A stretch of 5,494 nt of DNA. Source: JBEKHI01 sp050012355 (GTDB lineage Bacteria > Actinomycetota > Actinomycetes > Streptosporangiales > Streptosporangiaceae). The translations under genes and the position numbers were made by a program. The notes under the pieces were generated by a model. It made no database searches. It was given only the letters and a program-made list of their open reading frames with translations, and was not told where the DNA came from. Where the stretch lies: positions 1 through 5,494 of the forward strand of contig JBEKHI010000497.1 of the NCBI GenBank assembly GCA_050012355.1. Reading direction: 5' to 3'. Of this stretch, positions 1 to 3,857 are shown in pieces (position 1 is the stretch's first letter; each line of letters begins with the position of its first letter).

Positions 1-792
1 GGCGCGCCGATGGTGTCCATCGCCGGCGGCGAGCCGCTGATGCACCCGCAGATCGAGGTCATCGTTGAGGAACTGATCAAGCGGAAGAAGTTCGTGTTCC
101 TGTGCACGAACGCGCTGCTGCTTCCTAAGAAGATCGACAAGTTCAAGCCGTCACCGTACTTCACCTGGGTCGTGCATATCGACGGGCTGAAGGAGCGGCA
201 CGATGAGTCGGTCTGCAAGGATGGCGTGTTCGACGACGCCGTGGCCGCTATCAAGCTGGCGAAGTCGCGCGGGTTCAAGGTGAACACCAACACCACCTTC
301 TTTAACACCGACACGCCGCAGACCGTGATCGATGTGCTCAACTACCTAAACGACGATCTCGGCATCGACAACATGCAGATCTCGCCGGCTTACGCGTACG
401 AGAAGGCACCGGACCAGGATCACTTCCTAGGCGTCACCGAGACGCGGGAACTGTTCCGCAAGGCGTTTTCCGAGGGCCGCCGCAAGAAGTGGCGGCTGAT
501 GCACTCCGCGCTGTTCCTCGATTTCCTCGAGGGAAAGGTCGAGTTCGAGTGCACGGCGTGGGGAATCCCGTCGTACTCCCTGTTCGGCTGGCAGAAGCCG
601 TGCTATCTCATGAACGACGGCTACGTCTCGACGTATAAGGAACTGATCGACGAGACCGACTGGGACTCGTACGGCCGCGGCAAGGACCCGCGCTGCGCGA
701 ACTGCATGGCCCACTGCGGCTACGAGCCGTCCGCCGTAATCGCCACCATGGGCTCCCTAAAGCAAGGCCTACGAGCCATGCGCGAAGGCTAA
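1..792 (+). CDS. hpnH: Adenosylhopene-forming radical SAM enzyme HpnH (5' truncated by window edge)
   Basis: The reading frame is open from base 1 (Gly-Ala-Pro before the first visible Met), so the start lies upstream. The visible 263 residues match the HpnH family, usually about 330-340 aa; roughly 70-80 residues, including the CxxxCxxC motif that binds the radical SAM iron-sulfur cluster, are missing. Visible signatures are the SAM-contacting SIAGGEPLMHP (GGEP at fragment residues 9-12), the block around FNTDTPQ, YEKAPDQ, and a C-terminal cysteine group: C201 in KPCYLMNDGY, and C232, C235 and C239 in RCANCMAHCGYEP. In this family HpnH joins a 5'-deoxyadenosyl radical to the hopanoid precursor (diploptene/hopene), the first step to C35 bacteriohopanepolyols at the membrane. 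I infer that the late cysteines could hold an auxiliary cluster or metal. Four CTA leucine codons, rare in high-GC genomes, occur, two of them near the stop. A downstream ispG, usual in Streptomyces, is absent. Confidence 0.93.
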   Translation, partial: GAPMVSIAGGEPLMHPQIEVIVEELIKRKKFVFLCTNALLLPKKIDKFKPSPYFTWVVHIDGLKERHDESVCKDGVFDDAVAAIKLAKSRGFKVNTNTTFFNTDTPQTVIDVLNYLNDDLGIDNMQISPAYAYEKAPDQDHFLGVTETRELFRKAFSEGRRKKWRLMHSALFLDFLEGKVEFECTAWGIPSYSLFGWQKPCYLMNDGYVSTYKELIDETDWDSYGRGKDPRCANCMAHCGYEPSAVIATMGSLKQGLRAMREG

Positions 793-810
793 CCCCGCCG
801 CCCGCGGGCA

Positions 811-839
811 GTCGCGCGGCCGCCCGCCCGGCCCGCGAC
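811..839 (+). terminator. Candidate GC-rich terminator of hpnH
   Basis: A hairpin begins 18 bases after the hpnH stop codon. Its outer stem is gtcgcg/cgcgac (811-816 with 834-839), and its inner stem is ggcc/ggcc (818-821 with 830-833) with one bulged C at 817 and an 8-base loop. No T tract follows, which is common for actinomycete terminators. An alternative pairing (cgcgggc 803-809 with gcccgcg 831-837) uses the same right arm, so the exact fold is uncertain. Confidence 0.4.
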
Positions 840-849
840 CCGAGGCCCG

Positions 850-866
850 CCGGAGCGTGCCTCCGG
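850..866. repeat. Small hairpin ccggag/ctccgg
   Basis: A perfect 6-bp stem (850-855 with 861-866) has a 5-base loop. It sits between the candidate hpnH terminator and the large palindrome at 871. It may be a second element of a compound terminator; no T tract follows. Confidence 0.4.
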
Positions 867-870
867 TTCA

Positions 871-950
871 CTTGTCCCGGGTTAGTGTCCGCGCCCGACC
901 GGATTTATCCGGATAACACGGGCGCGATGAGGGCACTAACCCGGGACAAG
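871..950. repeat. 80-base compound inverted repeat
   Basis: The outer arms are perfect over 17 bp: cttgtcccgggttagtg at 871-887 and its reverse complement at 934-950. After an asymmetric internal loop (2 bases left, 7 right) an inner stem cgcgcccg/cgggcgcg pairs 890-897 with 919-926. The apical part can form ccgga/tccgg (899-903 with 908-912) and overlaps a perfect 12-base palindrome, ttatccggataa (905-916). There is no flanking target duplication and no T tract, so it does not look like a simple terminator. It could be a palindromic intergenic element, a protein-binding site or a structured transcript. Confidence 0.8.
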
Positions 951-954
951 ATGA

Positions 955-968
955 CGTTCCAGGGAACG
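955..968. promoter_or_regulatory. Tight dyad cgttccagggaacg, possible operator
   Basis: Perfect 6-bp arms, cgttcc (955-960) and ggaacg (963-968), are separated by only two bases. This is too tight for a stable RNA hairpin but typical in shape of a dimeric regulator binding site. It lies just beyond the large palindrome. No regulator or regulated gene can be assigned from the sequence. Confidence 0.25.
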
Positions 969-1087
969 GAAGCCCGCGGCGCGTCTGCGGCTTGTCCTTG
1001 GCGGGCCGTCGCGAGGTCTCCCCAGGAGCGACTTGCCGCGACAAAAGCCGCGTATCGGTCAGCCGGGCAGGGTGGCTTACTGTGCCT

Positions 1088-1145
1088 ACCCCATGGATGG
1101 CCCATCGCTGGGGCTATACAGCCAGCGATGGGCCATCCATGGGGT
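1088..1145. repeat. 24-bp perfect inverted repeat (long hairpin)
   Basis: Arms 1088-1111 and 1122-1145 are perfectly complementary over 24 bp, with a 10-base loop (ggctatacag). The arms contain ccatgg and the tandem-like ccatggatgg. Perfect arms of this length suggest selection or recent origin. No T tract follows directly. Possible roles are a strong terminator or processing stem, the core of a small RNA, or a member of a dispersed palindrome family; nothing in the sequence decides between them. Confidence 0.85.
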
Positions 1146-1182
1146 GCTGATTATGCTCACCCGTCGCATGGGACCCGGGTGC

Positions 1183-1223
1183 CCCAGCCGTGTGGCTGGG
1201 AACCTTATTCGGGGTTTCCTTTT
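1183..1223 (+). terminator. Overlapping hairpins with T tract, terminator-like
   Basis: A perfect 7-bp hairpin (cccagcc 1183-1189, loop gtgt, ggctggg 1194-1200) overlaps by three bases a second stem: gggaacc 1198-1204 with ggtttcc 1213-1219, seven pairs including one G-U. The second hairpin is followed at once by TTTT (1220-1223), the form of an intrinsic terminator on the plus strand. The two stems compete for 1198-1200. It lies too far from hpnH (about 390 bases) to be its obvious terminator, so the transcript it would end is unknown. Confidence 0.4.
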
Positions 1224-1466
1224 CGCTGTCGCAGGCGCTTACGATTTAGAGAAGAAACTCAGATAGTAACGGGTTTGTCTCGGCCGGATTTCGGTTCCAA
1301 TGCGGGCTTCAAGGCGCCGATGGCGCTGATGGGCATTCCCAAGGTGTCCTTCAGCAATCGCTCAGGAACATACCCCAATATGTGGCACAGCGCGTGATCT
1401 GGGCTTGGACTGGCTAGCTGCTCGCCCTGGTCAGACCGCGCGCCACTAGTTGCCATTAATGAACTC

Positions 1467-1493
1467 CGGAATCTTCCGCGACCAAGGCGGTCG
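1467..1493. promoter_or_regulatory. Two small dyads in the leader of the permease gene
   Basis: A dyad cggaa-tc-ttccg (1467-1478) is followed directly by a hairpin-capable cgacc-aaggc-ggtcg (1479-1493), ending 17 bases before the permease Shine-Dalgarno. Their place just upstream of the operon makes them candidate operator or leader structures, but the arms are only 5 bp and chance occurrence is quite possible. Confidence 0.2.
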
Positions 1494-1510
1494 GCGGGGC
1501 CCGGCGTATC

Positions 1511-1516
1511 AAGGAG
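1511..1516 (+). promoter_or_regulatory. Ribosome binding site of the permease gene
   Basis: AAGGAG lies 5 bases before the ATG at 1522. It decides the start: the in-frame TTG at 1450 and ATG at 1459 have no such site and would add residues unrelated to the family's usual short basic N-terminus. Confidence 0.85.
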
Positions 1517-1521
1517 TCCAG

Positions 1522-3000
1522 ATGTTCTTTACCTACCTCCGCCGCGAACTGCGGCGAAGGATGCGTCAGGCCATCTTCATCACGCTTGGTCTGGCGGTGG
1601 GCATCGGCCTGGTGATCACCGTGACCGCGGCGTCCGCGGGGGTGAAGAATGCCCAGGCTAGCGTGCTGCACTCGCTCTACGGCGTGGGCACTGACATCAC
1701 GGTTACCAAGGCGCCGACCGCCGGGTCCTTCACTCCCGGGTCCTTCAACTTCGGGGGTCACACCGGGACCACCAAGAAGAAGGCCGGAGCTACCAACATC
1801 AACGTCAACCGGCTTCGCAGCACAGACTATGGCGAGCTGAGCGACACCTACGTGACCAAGGTCAAGTCGCTCAAGAACGTGTCGGAAGCGGTCGGCGGTC
1901 TGGTGCTGACTGACACCAAGATCTCCGGCTCGATCGGTGCTATTAACTTCAACAACAGCAGCGGCGACAGCGGCCGGGGCAGCGGGGCGCCTAGCGGCTC
2001 TGGCACCACCGCGCCGAGTTTCAACGGCGGATTCACCCCCACCCAGACCACGGTCGATGGCGTGGACTTGACCGGTTCCCTCGGCCCGCTGAGTTCGCTC
2101 AAGGTCACCTCGGGCTCGGCCTTCACCGCCTCGGACACCGATTCCGATGTCGCGCTGATCAGCAGTGACTACGCGACCTCCGACAAGCTCAGCGTCGGAT
2201 CCACGGTCACGCTCGCCACCACTAACCTGAAAGTGATCGGCATCGTCTCGACCACCTCCTCGGACTCCTCGAACGACACCGACATTTACATCCCGCTGGA
2301 GGTCGCGCAGACCCTCGCGAGCATGAAGAACGAGGTCAACACGATCTACGTGTCCGCCTCGAACAACAACGACATCACCTCCCTCGCCGCCGACATCAAG
2401 AACACGGTTTCCGGCTCCACCGTCACCGACGAGAGCAGCCTCGCCAGCGAGGTCACCGGTTCGCTGTCCAGCGCCTCCACCCTGGTGAACAGCCTGGGCA
2501 AGTGGGTGGCAATCGCCGTTCTGCTCGCCGCGTTCCTGCTGGCCGCCCTGCTCACCCTGTCCGCGGTCACCCGCCGGATCCGTGAGTTTGGCACGCTCAA
2601 GGCGCTCGGCTGGAAGTCAGGCCGGGTCATCCGCCAGGTCATGGGCGAGTCCATCGTCACCGGCATCCTCGGCGGCGTGGTCGGCATCGGTCTCGGCTTC
2701 CTCGGCGCCAAGCTGGTCGACCACTTCTCCGGCTCGCTGTCCGCGACGCTCGACCCGACTGGTACCACCACCGCGCCGACCGCGGCTGCCGGCGCATTCG
2801 GTGGTCGCGGCTTCGGCGGTGGCGGCCGGGCGGCCGACACCGCGAGCACCGTCTCCGTACACCTGATCGCGAGCGTGACGATCGGCGCGATCATCGCCGC
2901 TGTCGTGCTGGCGATCGCCGGCGGCCTCATCGCCGGAGCTGTCGGCGGCTGGCGGGCGGCGCGGCTGCGCCCGGCGGACGCTCTGTCCAAGGTCGGCTGA
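1522..3000 (+). CDS. MacB/FtsX-type ABC transporter permease
   Basis: The 492-residue protein has the four-helix layout of MacB/FtsX permeases. A short basic cytosolic tail (residues 1-16) is followed by TM1 (about 17-39). Then comes a large outer domain (about 40-325) of the MacB periplasmic-core type, which would lie outside the membrane here. The FtsX core follows: TM2 (328-349), the cytosolic coupling segment RIREFGTLKALGW (352-364), TM3 (377-398), a Gly/Ala/Thr-rich outer loop (about 417-441), TM4 (447-474) and the C-terminal WRAARLRPADAL (477-488), which is typical of the family. Low-complexity Ser/Gly/Asn segments occur within the outer domain (about 144-171). The ATPase gene follows after 28 bases, so the pair forms one transporter. 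MacB-type systems move substrates from or across the outer membrane leaflet by mechanotransmission; the substrate here (antibiotic, peptide, lipid) is unknown. Assignment to the family is firm. Confidence 0.93.
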   Translation: MFFTYLRRELRRRMRQAIFITLGLAVGIGLVITVTAASAGVKNAQASVLHSLYGVGTDITVTKAPTAGSFTPGSFNFGGHTGTTKKKAGATNINVNRLRSTDYGELSDTYVTKVKSLKNVSEAVGGLVLTDTKISGSIGAINFNNSSGDSGRGSGAPSGSGTTAPSFNGGFTPTQTTVDGVDLTGSLGPLSSLKVTSGSAFTASDTDSDVALISSDYATSDKLSVGSTVTLATTNLKVIGIVSTTSSDSSNDTDIYIPLEVAQTLASMKNEVNTIYVSASNNNDITSLAADIKNTVSGSTVTDESSLASEVTGSLSSASTLVNSLGKWVAIAVLLAAFLLAALLTLSAVTRRIREFGTLKALGWKSGRVIRQVMGESIVTGILGGVVGIGLGFLGAKLVDHFSGSLSATLDPTGTTTAPTAAAGAFGGRGFGGGGRAADTASTVSVHLIASVTIGAIIAAVVLAIAGGLIAGAVGGWRAARLRPADALSKVG

Positions 3001-3012
3001 CCGGCGATCCCG

Positions 3013-3020
3013 AGGGAGGA
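3013..3020 (+). promoter_or_regulatory. Ribosome binding site of the ATPase gene
   Basis: AGGGAGGA lies 8 bases before the ATG at 3029, inside the 28-base gap after the permease stop. It supports separate efficient initiation within one operon transcript. Confidence 0.85.
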
Positions 3021-3028
3021 ACACGAAT

Positions 3029-3724
3029 ATGTACACGCTCAAGGACGTCACCAAGGACTACCCCAAGGGTCGCGAGAAGGTTCACGCGCTGCGCGGAGTG
3101 GATGTCGCGATCGACGATGGCGAGTGGATGGCCATCCAGGGCCCGACCGGCCACGGGAAGTCCACGCTGCTGCAGATCCTCGGCGGCCTCGACCGGCCCA
3201 CCTCCGGTGTGGTCGATCTGGCCGGCAAAGACCTGGCCAAGCTCCGCGAGACGGAGGTCACCAAGGTCCGCGCTCAGGAGATCGGGTTCATCTTCCAGAG
3301 CTTTAACCTGATCCCGACGCTCAGCGCGCAGGAGAACGTGGAGACCGCGCTGGTCCCGCTCGGCATCTCCAGTTCGGACCGCCAGTCCCGCGCCGCCGAG
3401 GCGCTGGCCTCGGTAGGCCTCGGCGACCGGGGCAAGCACCTGCCGTCCGAGCTGTCCGGTGGTCAGCAGCAGCGCGTCGCGATCGCCCGGGCGCTGGTCA
3501 AGGAGCCGAAGGTGCTGCTGGCTGACGAGCCGACGGGAAACCTGGACGAGGACACCAGGGACGAGATCATCGGGCTGCTCGAGAAGCAGTGGCGCGAGCG
3601 CGGGCTCACGATGATCATGGTGACCCACGACTCCCAGGTCGCCCGGCGCGCGCAGCGGCTGGGCACGATGAAGAACGGGAAGCTCACGGTCAGGCAGACC
3701 GCCAAGCCCCCCGCCACGAAGTAA
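3029..3724 (+). CDS. ABC transporter ATP-binding protein, LolD/MacB type
   Basis: The 231-residue protein is a complete nucleotide-binding domain of the usual length for the LolD/FtsE/MacB class. Walker A is GPTGHGKST (38-46), the Q-loop glutamine is Q90 in FIFQSFNLIPTLSAQENV, the signature is LSGGQQQR (142-149), Walker B is VLLADEP (162-168) with catalytic E167, the D-loop is NLD (171-173) and the switch histidine is H200 in MVTHD. All catalytic residues are present, so it should hydrolyse ATP. FNLIPTLSAQENV is characteristic of this class, in which the ATPase dimer sits under FtsX-fold permeases. The partner is the permease encoded just upstream, and two hairpins after the stop end the operon. 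The C-terminal tail is short and basic, with no extra domain. The substrate cannot be inferred. Confidence 0.95.
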   Translation: MYTLKDVTKDYPKGREKVHALRGVDVAIDDGEWMAIQGPTGHGKSTLLQILGGLDRPTSGVVDLAGKDLAKLRETEVTKVRAQEIGFIFQSFNLIPTLSAQENVETALVPLGISSSDRQSRAAEALASVGLGDRGKHLPSELSGGQQQRVAIARALVKEPKVLLADEPTGNLDEDTRDEIIGLLEKQWRERGLTMIMVTHDSQVARRAQRLGTMKNGKLTVRQTAKPPATK

Positions 3725-3730
3725 GGACCC

Positions 3731-3760
3731 CGGCCGGGGCGGCTTGCCCCGCCCCGGCCG
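3731..3760 (+). terminator. GC-rich hairpin after the ATPase gene
   Basis: A perfect 12-bp stem (3731-3742 with 3749-3760), made only of G and C, has a 6-base loop (cttgcc). It starts 6 bases after the ATPase stop. No T tract follows. It is probably the first of two tandem terminators or a 3'-end stabilising stem for the ABC operon. Confidence 0.7.
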
Positions 3761-3814
3761 ACAGGGGTTCCGCCGGTGGTGGGTCAGGGGAGTTGCACGC
3801 TGGCGGGACATAAG

Positions 3815-3856
3815 CCCCGGTGGTGAGGAAGGGAGTGCCTCACCACCGGGGATTTT
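3815..3856. terminator. Bidirectional terminator between convergent genes
   Basis: A perfect 14-bp stem, ccccggtggtgagg (3815-3828) with its complement at 3838-3851, has a 9-base loop and is followed on the plus strand by attttgtt. This is a classical intrinsic terminator for the ABC operon. The stem begins only a few bases beyond the stop of the minus-strand gene (3858-3860), so it very likely ends that transcript too, although the T tract favours the plus direction. A second copy of the left-arm core, ccggtggtg, at 3773-3781 could compete for the right arm. Confidence 0.85.
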
Positions 3857-3857
3857 G

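Larger units (their letters stand above)
793..1521. other. 729-base gap rich in inverted repeats, no convincing protein gene
   Basis: Between the hpnH stop and the permease start no frame shows a recognisable protein, and the open frames that exist run through perfect inverted repeats. The left two thirds (811-1223) carry hairpins and dyads listed separately. The right third (about 1225-1466) is less structured and lower in GC; I recognise nothing there beyond a small dyad around 1367-1383 (acata/tatgt arms). Plausible contents are the hpnH terminator, the promoter of the ABC operon, and possibly a small RNA or a relic of a non-autonomous element. No tRNA, rRNA or known riboswitch was recognised. 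Confidence 0.7.

Noticed and set aside
1239..1267. Possible promoter TTACGA - 17 bases - GATAGT
   Set aside because: The -35 matches only half of the consensus and the site is about 255 bases before the permease start; too weak to list.
1280..1320. tRNA T-arm-like string ggttccaatgc
   Set aside because: There is no matching T stem, acceptor stem or anticodon arm around it.
885..1397. 170-codon open frame on the plus strand after hpnH
   Set aside because: It begins inside the left part of the 80-base palindrome and runs through the 24-bp perfect hairpin, has no Shine-Dalgarno before its start, and gives no recognisable protein.
1259..1456. 65-codon minus-strand frame, with GGAG 7 bases before its ATG
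   Set aside because: The spacing to GGAG is acceptable, but about a third of the third codon positions are A or T, unlike the neighbouring genes, and the product (including HILGYVPERLLKDTLGMP) is not recognised. It cannot be excluded but is not supported.
1450..1478. Possible promoter with -35 TTGCCA for the ABC operon
   Set aside because: TTGCCA at 1450-1455 fits the -35 consensus well, but no acceptable -10 hexamer occurs 16-19 bases downstream.
1450..1521. Longer N-terminus of the permease from TTG 1450 or ATG 1459
   Set aside because: No ribosome binding site precedes these codons, while AAGGAG is correctly placed before ATG 1522, which gives the family's usual short basic N-terminus.
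2346..2990. 214-codon minus-strand frame opposite the permease
   Set aside because: It is antisense to the FtsX core, with Pro/Arg/Ala-rich composition typical of a shadow frame.
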